A stretch of DNA of 50,750 nucleotides from a virus. Shown piece by piece: positions 1-7,867 of this stretch. The stretch is from IMG/VR virus record IMGVR_UViG_3300032050_000202, positions 1-50,750 of that record. One strand, given 5' to 3'. Below the pieces are notes generated by a model. The model saw only the letters and a program-made list of their open reading frames with translations, ran no database searches and was not told the origin of the DNA. Position 1 is the first letter of the stretch, and each line of letters starts with the position of its first letter. The position numbers and the translations under genes are program-made.

Positions 1-462
1 GTCCAGCTCGCTTGAAAGGCAGCGCCGGGGGTCTTTATCGTGACGGCTGACGGCGTAGAAGTCACCGATGTCACCGTTGAGGATCACGATGTCAGGCTTC
101 TGCTTCTTGCCATATTCCACCGCAGCCCCGACCGCCTTCTCGTCGTGGTAGGGGATGTGGATGTCGGAGAGGATCAGAGCCTTGTGTTTGCCCTTGATGA
201 CCAGATCAGGACGGTTCTCCGAGATTGACCTCGGCATGATGTTCTGCTGCCAGCCGAGTGGCTTCTTGTGCTCAGTCTGGAGGTAGGGCTTCTTCCGGCT
301 TTTACCTCCGGCGGCACCTCTCAGCTCACGGATGAGAGTTCGTGCGGCGTCAACGCTGGTGAACACCAGCGGGTATTCGTTCACCAGCTTGCGGGCGACT
401 GTGCGGTTCGGAAGGTCGGGGAATTCCGCGAGTACTTCCTTGGCGATTTCGTATTTGGTCAT
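1..462 (-). CDS. Metallophosphoesterase (calcineurin-like), truncated by the window edge
   Basis: The ATG at 462 opens a frame with no stop before position 1, so only the first 154 residues are visible. Residues 95-106 carry the first metallophosphoesterase metal motif (LILSDIHIPYHD, with D100 and H102). Residues 128-133 carry the second (NGDIGD, with D131). The first ~50 residues look like a small helix-turn-helix-like domain (LPNRTVARKLV, then AARTLIRELRG), a common N-terminal addition in phage members of this family. Family knowledge: such enzymes are metal-dependent phosphoesterases acting on nucleotides, proteins or nucleic acids, and the substrate cannot be told here. It is the last visible gene of the leftward virion/lysis operon, 3 bases after the lysin stop. 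The later metal-binding histidines lie outside the window. Confidence 0.9.
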   Translation of the reverse strand, partial: MTKYEIAKEVLAEFPDLPNRTVARKLVNEYPLVFTSVDAARTLIRELRGAAGGKSRKKPYLQTEHKKPLGWQQNIMPRSISENRPDLVIKGKHKALILSDIHIPYHDEKAVGAAVEYGKKQKPDIVILNGDIGDFYAVSRHDKDPRRCLSSELD

Positions 463-465
463 GCG

Positions 466-960
466 TCAGATGTTGATTCGGATTCTGCTGCGAATGTTGC
501 TGACGTTGCGCTTCTTGCGAAGAACAGCGCCCCCTTCACGGGAACCTGCCCCGTCCGTGTTCCCTTCAATGGTTGTCACCACGCCGTTCTTGTCCGGCGA
601 AGATTCCGCGATGCCGATGTGGCTGAACTTGAAGATCACGATGTCCCCCGCCTGGATGTCATTGCCGTGAGGCTTCTTGGTGTGGGTCTCACTCCCCTGC
701 TCACGGCTCCAGTTCTCAAAGTCCCAAGCTCCGGCAGTCCGTGGACGCTTGAAAGTCTTGCTCTCCTTGGTTCCCGTTTCTGCCAAGCCTTCACGGATCA
801 ACCAGCAAATGAAGGCGGCACACCAAGGCCACCCTTTCTTGGGGTCGAGCCAAGTGGCTGACTTGTATTGGTCAACACGGGGGCCGCAGTTTGTGCCGTT
901 GACTTCGGAGACGCCAATCTCCTTGCGGGCTAGTTCGATGAGTTTTTCTCGAAGGGTCAT
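466..960 (-). CDS. CHAP-domain peptidoglycan hydrolase (endolysin)
   Basis: A 164-residue protein. The CHAP papain-like fold is shown by the nucleophile in GWPWCAAF (C47), the catalytic histidine in FSHIGIA (H114) and the polar third position in IEGNTDG (E132/N134). The start at 960 is chosen because it forms an ATGA overlap with the upstream DUF1353 gene; the frame could extend 18 codons further but would then run deep into that gene. CHAP enzymes are amidases or endopeptidases that cut peptidoglycan peptides. The single-domain architecture without a wall-binding module suits a lysin of a diderm host. The gene order holin-like, DUF1353, CHAP makes this the lysis cassette. A virion-borne hydrolase is the main alternative. 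Confidence 0.9.
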   Translation of the reverse strand: MTLREKLIELARKEIGVSEVNGTNCGPRVDQYKSATWLDPKKGWPWCAAFICWLIREGLAETGTKESKTFKRPRTAGAWDFENWSREQGSETHTKKPHGNDIQAGDIVIFKFSHIGIAESSPDKNGVVTTIEGNTDGAGSREGGAVLRKKRNVSNIRSRIRINI

Positions 961-1427
961 TCCCAGAATTTGAGCTTGCCCTTGGGTCCGAGGAGGGCGA
1001 CAGCCGTTCCCCATGCCTGGGCTTTGCTCGCCCTTAGCCCGTATCTGAGAAGTTGCAAGCGGAAATGTTCGTGGATGATCACCGCAGGGGGAAACTTGGG
1101 CAGCTTTCCTTCATACTGCTTCTTGAGCCATAGACTCCCTCCCGTAAGCAGGTCACACAGGTAGTCGTGCTCCAAAGAAGGGACTTCGCAAAGACCGTCT
1201 GGGGTATAATACAGCGGAGGTCCCCAAAGAATTGGAGGAGTGCTCGCCTTGTTGAAGGTGTAACCTGCTGGGATTGTGTAACTTAGGTGCTGGTACCCAG
1301 GAACCAGGATGTCAAAACTATGCGGCGTTCTTGTCTCCCACAATGGACCTTTTGCCCAAGGCCAGATTCCATAGAACGGATCTGGATCTCTGAGGGCGAT
1401 GATCTCAGGATGGGGCAGGTCTTTCAT
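957..1427 (-). CDS. DUF1353 family protein
   Basis: A 156-residue protein with the DUF1353 hallmark: a PAG-type turn followed by a KASTPP segment and an EHDYLCDLL segment (around residues 53-92), whose histidine and aspartate are conserved in the family. No signal peptide or membrane segment is evident. DUF1353 proteins occur in many phages, often beside lysis or tail-tip genes, and have no established activity. A peptidase-like role is sometimes suggested but is not shown by this sequence. It overlaps both neighbours by ATGA-type junctions (stop over the lysin start; its start over the holin-like stop), so it is translationally coupled within the lysis module. Confidence 0.8.
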   Translation of the reverse strand: MKDLPHPEIIALRDPDPFYGIWPWAKGPLWETRTPHSFDILVPGYQHLSYTIPAGYTFNKASTPPILWGPPLYYTPDGLCEVPSLEHDYLCDLLTGGSLWLKKQYEGKLPKFPPAVIIHEHFRLQLLRYGLRASKAQAWGTAVALLGPKGKLKFWE

Positions 1428-1708
1428 GGTGCTTTGTAGTTGGAAATAGCCGCCAGCTTGACCTCGATGGCAGAAAAATCTTTTCTGAACTCGTTCATGT
1501 CCCCCCTAAGCTCCTTCATCTCGCTGAGCATGACGCTATGCACCTCAACCCTTGTGCTGATCTGCTGGACGGTCTGGTTGAGCTGCGCCAGCTGCCCAGG
1601 AAGAGGCTGGATGGTGGCCCACCAGGAACCGATGGCCGCCGTTCCAAGAATGAGCTGCCAGGGAGTCACCCCAAAGGATTTGAAGAAGCGGTTCATGGGT
1701 TCAGGCAT
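1424..1708 (-). CDS. Small one-TM, coiled-coil protein; holin or spanin candidate
   Basis: A 94-residue protein with one hydrophobic segment at about residues 17-33 (WQLILGTAAIGSWWATI) followed by an amphipathic heptad-like helix to the C-terminus (LAQLNQTVQQISTRVEV onward). N-in, periplasmic coiled-coil topology is typical of phage inner-membrane spanins and of some class III holins. It sits one gene before the CHAP lysin, which supports a lysis role, but no family could be recognised. A second Met at residue 5 is an alternative start. Confidence 0.6.
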   Translation of the reverse strand: MPEPMNRFFKSFGVTPWQLILGTAAIGSWWATIQPLPGQLAQLNQTVQQISTRVEVHSVMLSEMKELRGDMNEFRKDFSAIEVKLAAISNYKAP

Positions 1709-1712
1709 GGGG

Positions 1713-2429
1713 TCACAGGGTGTTGTAGGTTAGCAGGATGCCCAAAAGGTAGACATCCCCATTAAAGGTATCATTGCCATCTCTTTGCAGTTGGAAACGC
1801 CAGAAATCACTGGGAGCACTCGGATCGTATAGCACGGAGAAAGTGTCGTACCGAATCGGATTATCTACCGATGATGTTGTGGGGGTAAAAGTAGTCCCGA
1901 GTCCAACATCAGGAGATTGGTCAAAAGGAGATGCCTGAACACGAAGTACCCAATAAACTGCCCCCGTTGCAGTAGGGTATGAAGGATTTCTCCAGACTGC
2001 CTTGCAAGTAATGGGCTGCAAGGTGTTTGCATCTGGGGGGAAAAAGAGGTCAAACTCAGCTACATGCGTTTGGTTGCTGTTCGGAAACCGAAGCACTTGG
2101 TAAGCATAACCATTTATAGGGGAATAGGTATACTCCTCCGCAGGATGGGGAGAAGTGCCATACATTTGCGACAGCGGGACAAAAATTTGCTTCGTAGCTT
2201 CCCTCAACGCCACCGGATCTCCATTCACGGTGATGGCCGGGGCATCCAGAGTCCCGTCGTCAGCAATCGTGGCTAGACTTCCCTGGATGACGGTACCTCC
2301 CGTGCCATTGGCCCGCAGGATCGCATTGTCCGTTGATCCAGTTGTTCCGGTGAAGCCTGTTGTGTTTGTCTGGTACTCGATGGCGAGAGTCACTCCACCG
2401 CTTTGTGAGACTGTGATGGTTGGCGTCAT
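1713..2429 (-). CDS. Virion protein, probable fibre or baseplate component
   Basis: A 238-residue protein, not recognised by family. Residues ~26-65 contain a Gly/Thr-rich low-complexity run (FTGTTGSTDNAILRANGTGG) that resembles the repeat unit of the 499-aa fibre encoded downstream on this strand (ILKGNGxGG). This suggests a shared fibre shaft or neck module. The C-terminal ~140 residues are rich in aromatic and beta-prone sequence (YWVLRVQASPFDQSP and similar), consistent with a compact beta-sandwich. Its ATG at 2429 overlaps the upstream stop (ATGA). Position between fibre genes and the lysis cassette supports a tail or host-recognition role; no enzymatic motif is visible. Confidence 0.65.
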   Translation of the reverse strand: MTPTITVSQSGGVTLAIEYQTNTTGFTGTTGSTDNAILRANGTGGTVIQGSLATIADDGTLDAPAITVNGDPVALREATKQIFVPLSQMYGTSPHPAEEYTYSPINGYAYQVLRFPNSNQTHVAEFDLFFPPDANTLQPITCKAVWRNPSYPTATGAVYWVLRVQASPFDQSPDVGLGTTFTPTTSSVDNPIRYDTFSVLYDPSAPSDFWRFQLQRDGNDTFNGDVYLLGILLTYNTL

Positions 2430-2785
2430 GGGCGTGCAATGTCGGGGTAAACTTGAATCTGGCCCTGCATGTAAGTCTGCACGACCCCGGTGTTGTCCGT
2501 CGTTTCAAACTGCCAGACGTAGGTTCCGGCTTTCAGCGGAAGAAACTGCACCGGAACCAGAAAGCTCCAGGCATTCGCGTCCACAATGCTGAGCTGGCTG
2601 GCATCGCTGGAGTCCAGCTTTGCGCGAACCTGCGTGGAAGTCCAGGTGTCCCGGAACCAGATGCGGGCGCTCTGAACCGCAGCCAAAGGAGCGGGGTCAA
2701 AAACGAGCGATGGGATGCCTTCCCAGGAGTCCCCTTGGACAAAGGACAGGTTTTTATCAAGCACGCTGGAGGTTGCCGGGGTCAT
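2426..2785 (-). CDS. Small predicted beta-sandwich virion protein
   Basis: A 119-residue protein beginning with a segment (LSFVQGDSWEGIPSLVF) typical of phage proteins that open with a short beta-strand platform. An Ig-like pattern of alternating strands follows, ending in AGTYVWQFETTDNTG. Similar small proteins lie next to tail fibre genes in many phages. No specific family is claimed. It is coupled to the next gene by an ATGA overlap and sits among fibre-type genes. Confidence 0.6.
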   Translation of the reverse strand: MTPATSSVLDKNLSFVQGDSWEGIPSLVFDPAPLAAVQSARIWFRDTWTSTQVRAKLDSSDASQLSIVDANAWSFLVPVQFLPLKAGTYVWQFETTDNTGVVQTYMQGQIQVYPDIARP

Positions 2786-2808
2786 TGCCCTGCAATTCTA
2801 CCACGCCG

Positions 2809-3228
2809 TCACGCATTATCAATGATCTGTGCGGCGGCAAACCAAGCGTCCACCTCGGCCTCAGTCTTGTTCATCGCTTGCCGGAAGGTTTCCACAGTCG
2901 GATGATTGCGACGGACGTTGGAAGATTCCTTCCACCAAGTCGTGGCTTTGAACTTCTCCTCGGTGTCTTGGATGGAGTTGATCCACGCGCCGATCTGAAC
3001 ACAGAGGTTGTAACCGAGAGTGATCTTGAGGGAAGCCAGCGTCACCTTGATGGGTTCAGGCTGGGGAATTGGCCTGTTTTCCCATGCGGCCTCAATCTCG
3101 GCCATCGTCGGCTTGGGCGTGCCGTCAAGCATGGTCAGTCCCTCGTAGCTTTCAGGGTCGAGCTTGAAATGAGCGCCGGGGCGGGCGAGCGCGACGGCTT
3201 CGGCAAGGTTGGCGGATGAGATTGGCAT
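2809..3228 (-). CDS. Hypothetical protein of the fibre gene cluster
   Basis: A 139-residue predominantly helical protein containing PTMAEIEAAWENR around residues 40-53. That motif resembles short phage proteins that follow tail fibre genes and are thought to be fibre-associated or assembly proteins. The second half is charged and helical. It follows the repeat-rich fibre gene directly (its ATG is one base from the fibre stop). A chaperone or accessory role for the fibre is inferred only from position. Confidence 0.6.
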   Translation of the reverse strand: MPISSANLAEAVALARPGAHFKLDPESYEGLTMLDGTPKPTMAEIEAAWENRPIPQPEPIKVTLASLKITLGYNLCVQIGAWINSIQDTEEKFKATTWWKESSNVRRNHPTVETFRQAMNKTEAEVDAWFAAAQIIDNA

Positions 3229-3229
3229 G

Positions 3230-4729
3230 TTAAGCGGCTACCTCCATGAGGATGATCGTTGAGGATGCACGGGAGATGGTGGCACCGTCCGTGTCGGTGC
3301 CGGAACGGTTGAGGTAGACGGCCCCGGTTGAGTGACTGGCAAGTTCGATCTCGTAGGTTAGTGCCGACGTTGACGCCGGACTGTCCACATAGTTGATCGT
3401 AATGGCGTTCATGGCCCCCGCAACACCGGGGTTGCCCATGGCCGTGACCCTTGTTCGACTTCCTGCCGCATCGCCCTGAATAAGCACAGATCCAGACTTC
3501 ACCAACCGCAGGTTCGCGTAGTTGCTTGTTGCCCCGCCAATGGACAGGAAAGCCATCACCAACACCCTTGAGGTGTTTGCTGATGGCGTGATGCTGGCGG
3601 TGAACACGCTCGAAAAGCTGGTGCCGGTAACGCTGGCCGTGTCCGTCTTGGTCGCCTGGACAACCTGAAGAATTTTGCCTCCACCGCTCGCCGTGGCGGA
3701 CAGCGTGGTGCCGCTCATGGACAGACCCGAGCCAAGGCTGATCTCCTCAAAGTCGCCAGCGCCCGACGCGCTCCCACGGCCAAGCAACCTTGAGGCTGCG
3801 GAAGCCTGCGCGAGATTCGACAGAGGCAGGTCGCCAGTCACCCCCGTGCTCAACGGCAGCCCCGTGCAGCTCGTCAGCGTGCCGCTGGAAGGCGTGCCGA
3901 GCGGGCCACCGGAGATGAGCACAGGATAGGACGCCCAGGAGCCTGAGTGGAAGCTGCGCCGAACAAGGACTCCTGGCGTGGAGTATCCAACGCTGTTGAT
4001 CGTGGTCGTGCCGTTGCGGACGAACACAGAGTAGGCCGCCCCCTCGGACGGCGTTGGATCAGTCACCGTGCAGCTTGCCGTGGTGATGTAAAACCCGTTG
4101 TTCTCCGCCGTGAAGTTTGACGATTTAATCTCGGCAATGCCTTGGTAGTCGGTGTTGGCCGTCGCGGTAGAGAACCCGCCGCTGCCGTTGCCCTTCAAGA
4201 TGCTGCTGCCTGAAGTGGCTGGGGCGTAGTCCGTGCCAGATGATGCAGAGGAAAACCCTCCTGACCCGTTGCCCTTCAACAGCGCCGTGCCGCTGGTCGC
4301 CGGGGCGTAGTCGGTGCCTGCGGCTGCGCTGGAGAACCCGCCAGCCCCGTTGCCTTTGAGGATGGCCGAACCCGACGTTGCCGGGGCGTAGTCGGTGCCC
4401 GACGCGGCACTTGAGAATCCCCCGGCACCGTTGCCTTTGAGGATGGCTGAACCGCTGGTTGCAGGGGCGTAGTCGGTGCCCGACGCGGCATTGGAGAAGC
4501 CCCCCGTGCCGCTCCCCTTCAAGATGGCCGTCCCCGATGTCGCAGGAGCGTAGTCCGTGCCGGACGAGGCGTTGGCAAACCCGCCGCTGCCGTCCCCCTT
4601 GAGGATGCTGGTTCCAGAAGGGGCTGTCTGGGTGGCGACGGTACCAAGGTCCATGGCCGTCCTCATGCCCGCCTTGTTGGCGGCCTGCATGAAGGCATCG
4701 ACGTCTGTGCTGGTTGTAAGGTCGGGCAT
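3230..4729 (-). CDS. Repeat-containing tail fibre or spike protein
   Basis: A 499-residue protein. After an N-terminal ~36-residue segment that may attach it to the particle, residues ~37-196 consist of six 27-residue repeats of the form ATSGxAILKGNGxGGFSxAxSGTDYAP, a pattern typical of fibre shafts. Residues ~200-350 hold a Gly/Ser/Thr-rich connector with GTPSSGTLTSCTGLPLSTGVTG, also common in phage fibres. The C-terminal ~150 residues (KILQVVQATKTDTASVTG onward) form a beta-rich tip with few charged residues, the likely receptor-binding part. Gene position after the FN3 protein and before other small fibre genes fits host attachment. Confidence 0.85.
   Translation of the reverse strand: MPDLTTSTDVDAFMQAANKAGMRTAMDLGTVATQTAPSGTSILKGDGSGGFANASSGTDYAPATSGTAILKGSGTGGFSNAASGTDYAPATSGSAILKGNGAGGFSSAASGTDYAPATSGSAILKGNGAGGFSSAAAGTDYAPATSGTALLKGNGSGGFSSASSGTDYAPATSGSSILKGNGSGGFSTATANTDYQGIAEIKSSNFTAENNGFYITTASCTVTDPTPSEGAAYSVFVRNGTTTINSVGYSTPGVLVRRSFHSGSWASYPVLISGGPLGTPSSGTLTSCTGLPLSTGVTGDLPLSNLAQASAASRLLGRGSASGAGDFEEISLGSGLSMSGTTLSATASGGGKILQVVQATKTDTASVTGTSFSSVFTASITPSANTSRVLVMAFLSIGGATSNYANLRLVKSGSVLIQGDAAGSRTRVTAMGNPGVAGAMNAITINYVDSPASTSALTYEIELASHSTGAVYLNRSGTDTDGATISRASSTIILMEVAA
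4141..4621 (-). repeat. Six tandem ~81-bp coding repeats in the fibre gene
   Basis: Six consecutive units of about 81 bp encode the 27-residue shaft repeat. Units differ by silent and Ala/Ser/Thr/Gly substitutions, and units three and four are nearly identical in protein, which suggests recent unit duplication. Recombination between units could change shaft length. Confidence 0.85.
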
Positions 4730-4735
4730 GGCTTC

Positions 4736-5464
4736 TTAGGGTCTCAAGTATATGCTGGTTCCGTCAGGACGCAAATAGGTGGTGGTTCCGCCGGGGCGTA
4801 AGTAAGTCGGAGGAGCGGCGGGCGTCGTGACCACAACTGTCAGGATGTTGCTGGTCAGCCCTTGAAAGGCTCCGGCAAATGGGGTGACGCGATACTTGTA
4901 GGTGTCAGCGGCTGTTTCCGTCACTCCAAGTTCGAGAAGCACCACGGTGTCCAGAAGAGACCAGGATGAACCACCGTCGTCCGAACGCTCCACCTCGTAG
5001 CTGTCCGCCCCCGGAACACTTGTCCACTCCAGCGTGAACTCTACGTTGGTGTCTGCGGTTCCTGGCCCCGTGAGAACCGGGGCTTCAGACTCCCCCGGCA
5101 AAATAACACTGGCTGTATTGCTACTCGGCCCCTCCCCGGCATCGTTGAATGGAACAATTATGTAGTAATACGTCTCCCCCGAGGCGGCGAAAACATTGTC
5201 CGAGGCGGATAAGGTGTTCGGTCCTGTTGAGAAAACAGGGCTGTCAATTCCCGGAACAGGTGGGGTATTTGTGCCTCGATAGACATTGTAACCAAACCCT
5301 GCTGACCCAGTTTTATTACTGGCCGTCCAGTCGAGCAACGCAACTGTGCTGCCGAGAACCGCCTCAACCGTCAGCACAGGAGCCACTGTTGGCGGCGTCA
5401 ATGTCCCGGCTCCCTGGTAGGGAGCGATCTGGATGGCTCGGTAGATGTAGCCAAGGAGATTCAT
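4736..5464 (-). CDS. Fibronectin type III-domain virion protein with YLRP tail repeats
   Basis: A 242-residue protein with two FN3-like domains. The first is at about residues 25-120 (VLTVEAVLGSTVALLDWTAS, then FGYNVYRGT and ETYYYIIVPFNDAGEGPSS). The second is at about 125-215 (FTLEWTSVPGADSYEVERS, then DTYKYRVTPFAG). FN3 domains in phage tail or fibre proteins are thought to bind cell-surface carbohydrate weakly. The C-terminus carries three YLRP units separated by GGTTT and DGTSI, an unusual short repeat that could dock the next fibre. The stop of the upstream gene overlaps its start (TGATG). Confidence 0.85.
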   Translation of the reverse strand: MNLLGYIYRAIQIAPYQGAGTLTPPTVAPVLTVEAVLGSTVALLDWTASNKTGSAGFGYNVYRGTNTPPVPGIDSPVFSTGPNTLSASDNVFAASGETYYYIIVPFNDAGEGPSSNTASVILPGESEAPVLTGPGTADTNVEFTLEWTSVPGADSYEVERSDDGGSSWSLLDTVVLLELGVTETAADTYKYRVTPFAGAFQGLTSNILTVVVTTPAAPPTYLRPGGTTTYLRPDGTSIYLRP

Positions 5465-5868
5465 CAGGTGAAGCTGCCCACGGCAACAACCGAAACGTCA
5501 GCGCCAGTCGTCACCTTCCAGGCTCCCGAGGAGCTGAGAATGCCAAGAGGCACGAAGAAGGGAATGACGCTGGGAAGAGGGTACGTCCCGCCCCCAACAA
5601 AAAGGGTGATGGCCGAGCCAGCACCGTCCTTGATGCTGACGGCTCCCGGAGCGTCCGTGGCGGGGACGATCAGCAGCCCGGCCAGCAGGTCGCCAGCGGC
5701 ACCGGAGCCTCCAAGAACCTGATCGGTCTGGCTGGCGGCGACTGTTTCGTAGGACATTCCTCCCTGGACGGCGGCGGCTTTGGCGGCGGCACCGAAAGTC
5801 TCAAAGCCAGTCGTGTAAAACTGGTGGTCAAACGTGTCACGAAGAGGGACTCCAATTTCTGCGCTCAT
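5464..5868 (-). CDS. Small virion protein downstream of the capsid gene
   Basis: A 134-residue protein rich in Gly, Ala, Val and Ser with few charges. The second half (ITLFVGGGTYPLPSVIPFFVPLGIL) looks beta-rich. Its place right after the major capsid gene and a terminator fits a head decoration, head-completion or neck protein, but no family is recognisable. Expression would depend on read-through of the terminator at 5873-5914 or on an unseen promoter. Confidence 0.6.
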   Translation of the reverse strand: MSAEIGVPLRDTFDHQFYTTGFETFGAAAKAAAVQGGMSYETVAASQTDQVLGGSGAAGDLLAGLLIVPATDAPGAVSIKDGAGSAITLFVGGGTYPLPSVIPFFVPLGILSSSGAWKVTTGADVSVVAVGSFT

Positions 5869-5872
5869 AGTG

Positions 5873-5914
5873 GGAAAAGAAGGGCGGGTACCCTCTGGTG
5901 AAGATACCCGCCCT
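5873..5914 (-). terminator. Rho-independent terminator after the major capsid gene
   Basis: A perfect 10-bp inverted repeat (5881-5890 against 5905-5914, AGGGCGGGTA/TACCCGCCCT) with a 14-nt loop lies 25 bp beyond the capsid stop. Read leftward it is followed by TCTTTTCC. This would separate the abundant capsid transcript from the fibre and lysis genes. Confidence 0.8.
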
Positions 5915-5938
5915 GTTGAGGTTATTCAAGTCCCGAGA

Positions 5939-7123
5939 TTACGAGGTCGGGCAGGAGGTGGTGCCGAGGCTGTCCGGGCAACGGAGGACACGGATGCCGT
6001 AGCCGTAGTTCGGGATCTGCGCCTGATAAGCGGCACGGAGGCGAGCGCTCCAGAAGCCGTTATCCATGTACTTGTTGCAGGTCTTGTCATACTGGTTGAT
6101 CCACTGGATCTCACCAGCGAAGTCCCAGGGCTTGAAGGTCGTGCCGCCACCGATGGAAGCCAAGGGCTTCTGGAGGTACTTGCGGACCACCTTCGGGTGA
6201 TAGACGATGACATCTTCATACAGGGCGGCCTCGTAGGCGGGGTTGACGACGGCGATGCCGTCCTCGTCCGCGATGTAGAAGGGAACCCGGGTCCAGGAAC
6301 CATCTTCCTCCAGGTCCCAGCGGGGAGCCTTGTCGTCGATGATGTGGTAGAAGCCGGAGTACACGCGCTTGACGCCGAAGGGCTTGAGCAGCTCCTTGGG
6401 CTCGGCCCAGCGGTAGTCCTGACGAACGGAGTCGTTGCCCTTGATGAGCGCACGCTGCTGTTCACCGGACATGAACACCGTGAAGATGGGCTGGCCGTCG
6501 ATCTGACCGTAGGCACCTTCCTCGCCAGCACCGTCATGGATCATCTTCCAGCGAACGGCGTCGAGGGCATCCTGATGGATCTGGCTGGTGGGAGCCGTGC
6601 CATCGAAGTCGCCAGCCGAGCCTTCAACGAGGGCACCGCCAGCAAACACCAGCTTGTTCTCGTCGGGAAGCGCGGCGACATACTCATCGCGGTTGCGGTC
6701 TTCCCACAGGTCGATGACGTTCTTCTCGAAGTTGCGCTTGATCTCGCGGACCTGATCCTGGAAACGGTATCCCATGCGGGCGTCCGTGATGCAGATCGGG
6801 TCGGAGTCCACGACGAACTCGTAGAGGGAGGCCGTCTTGATGAGCTGGCGGCTCTGGAGAGTCGCGGCGTCGGGAAGACAGGCGTTGGAGGGGTTGGGGG
6901 TGCCGCCCTGGACGGAGGGAGCGACCTGGACCCAGCCAGCACCGCCGGAGGGGATGGTGCGCTGGTAGATCACCTTGGAAATGGTGGAGCCCATTTCATC
7001 GGGGAAGAAGTCTTTCTCCAGCATGGCGTTCCACGGGGAGGTAAGACGGCCCCGGCGAGCGATGTCGCCGGAGATACGATTCGATTCACGCGCCAGATAG
7101 GCGTTTACTGCTTCGCAAGACAT
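5939..7123 (-). CDS. Major capsid protein
   Basis: A 394-residue protein assigned by context and composition. It follows portal and scaffold-like genes, is followed by a strong terminator as expected for a highly expressed gene, and has an even acidic/aromatic composition with no enzymatic motif. The N-terminal ~60 residues are helical and charged; the centre has a long helix (FQDQVREIKRNFEKNVIDLW) of the spine-helix type. The C-terminal third (YIADEDGIAVVNPAYEAALYEDVIVYHP) is beta-rich and resembles capsid P/A-domain sequences. An HK97-like fold is expected for all tailed phages but is not proved by motif here. It starts with ATG at 7123 without an SD sequence. Confidence 0.8.
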   Translation of the reverse strand: MSCEAVNAYLARESNRISGDIARRGRLTSPWNAMLEKDFFPDEMGSTISKVIYQRTIPSGGAGWVQVAPSVQGGTPNPSNACLPDAATLQSRQLIKTASLYEFVVDSDPICITDARMGYRFQDQVREIKRNFEKNVIDLWEDRNRDEYVAALPDENKLVFAGGALVEGSAGDFDGTAPTSQIHQDALDAVRWKMIHDGAGEEGAYGQIDGQPIFTVFMSGEQQRALIKGNDSVRQDYRWAEPKELLKPFGVKRVYSGFYHIIDDKAPRWDLEEDGSWTRVPFYIADEDGIAVVNPAYEAALYEDVIVYHPKVVRKYLQKPLASIGGGTTFKPWDFAGEIQWINQYDKTCNKYMDNGFWSARLRAAYQAQIPNYGYGIRVLRCPDSLGTTSCPTS

Positions 7124-7316
7124 AGGGGTAGTTTATGGGGGTTGGGTTTTTCAGGCTTGTGCCGGAAAGGGGAGGGTTCCCTGTGGGAACGCGGAAAATC
7201 AGGTTGCCGCCTGGAGCACCGACGACTGGGTTTGTTGCTCCGATCTTTGTTTGCCCCTCAGAGGAGGAAGGACTGACTCAACTCTACTATATGCACATTC
7301 AAGCATATAGGCAAGT

Positions 7317-7356
7317 GCGAGTTTAAAGTCGCGCTTTGATGTCGAGCTGCGACTTT
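7317..7356 (-). terminator. Hairpin after the AlkB-like gene; possible weak terminator
   Basis: An 8-bp perfect inverted repeat (7325-7332 AAAGTCGC against 7349-7356 GCGACTTT) begins in the stop codon of the AlkB-like gene. Read leftward it is followed only by AAACTCGC, so the U-tract is minimal and termination would be weak. The rest of the 231-bp gap to the capsid gene (7124-7354) shows no ORF. It may hold a capsid promoter, but I see no convincing boxes. Confidence 0.4.
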
Positions 7357-7867
7357 ATTCCTTGCGGAACACCACGGACATCCGCAGCTCCTCGACGGGC
7401 TCCACGGAATGCCGCCACTGGTAGCGGATCTCGTCCCTCATCACGACCAGACTTCTGGGCGGAAGGACGATGGCATAGCTCTCCGTGTTGCTCATGAGCC
7501 GCATCGTGGCGGGGGAGCACATGGAGAGGACGGCGATGACCGGGCCGCACCGGGGTTCATCAATGTGAGGGGCGATCTGCTGCCCCTTCTGATACTCGTT
7601 GACCGTGATGGAATGGGCAACGAAATCCAAAATCTTCTGCTGGTGAAGCCGCAGGCAGAGCACGGAGATGGACTCCGGGATGGACTTGCTCACCATGTTT
7701 GTCCGGTAGGCGGACTGGCAGCCAAACCTGCGGATGGAATTGCGCTCCCGAACGCAGAGCCTGGGTGGTGTCGGGGGAACCTGCTGAAGGATCGCCGTCT
7801 CCTCTTCAGGAGTGGCAAACCCTTCAATCAGGGACAACCCAAGCTCTGCCAGTTCGGTAGGGATCAT
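7355..7867 (-). CDS. AlkB-like 2-oxoglutarate/Fe(II) dioxygenase
   Basis: A 170-residue protein with the AlkB core. NEYQKGQQIAPHID gives the iron ligands H101 and D103, H153 in YQWRHSV is the third ligand, and R162/R168 near the C-terminus (LRMSVVFR) match the 2-oxoglutarate-binding RxxxxxR pattern. AlkB enzymes remove alkyl groups from bases by oxidative demethylation; some viral members act on RNA or serve as nucleobase hydroxylases. It is unusual that the gene sits between the scaffold-like protein and major capsid genes, with a TGATG overlap to the former, so it would be made late with virion proteins. Packaging in the virion or repair of genomes during assembly is inference. Confidence 0.88.
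   Translation of the reverse strand: MIPTELAELGLSLIEGFATPEEETAILQQVPPTPPRLCVRERNSIRRFGCQSAYRTNMVSKSIPESISVLCLRLHQQKILDFVAHSITVNEYQKGQQIAPHIDEPRCGPVIAVLSMCSPATMRLMSNTESYAIVLPPRSLVVMRDEIRYQWRHSVEPVEELRMSVVFRKE

Noticed and set aside
5834-7276. A 480-codon open frame antisense to the major capsid gene
   Set aside because: It lies wholly opposite a gene with better composition and context, and shows the Val/Leu/Gly/Asp-rich signature of an antisense shadow in GC-rich DNA.
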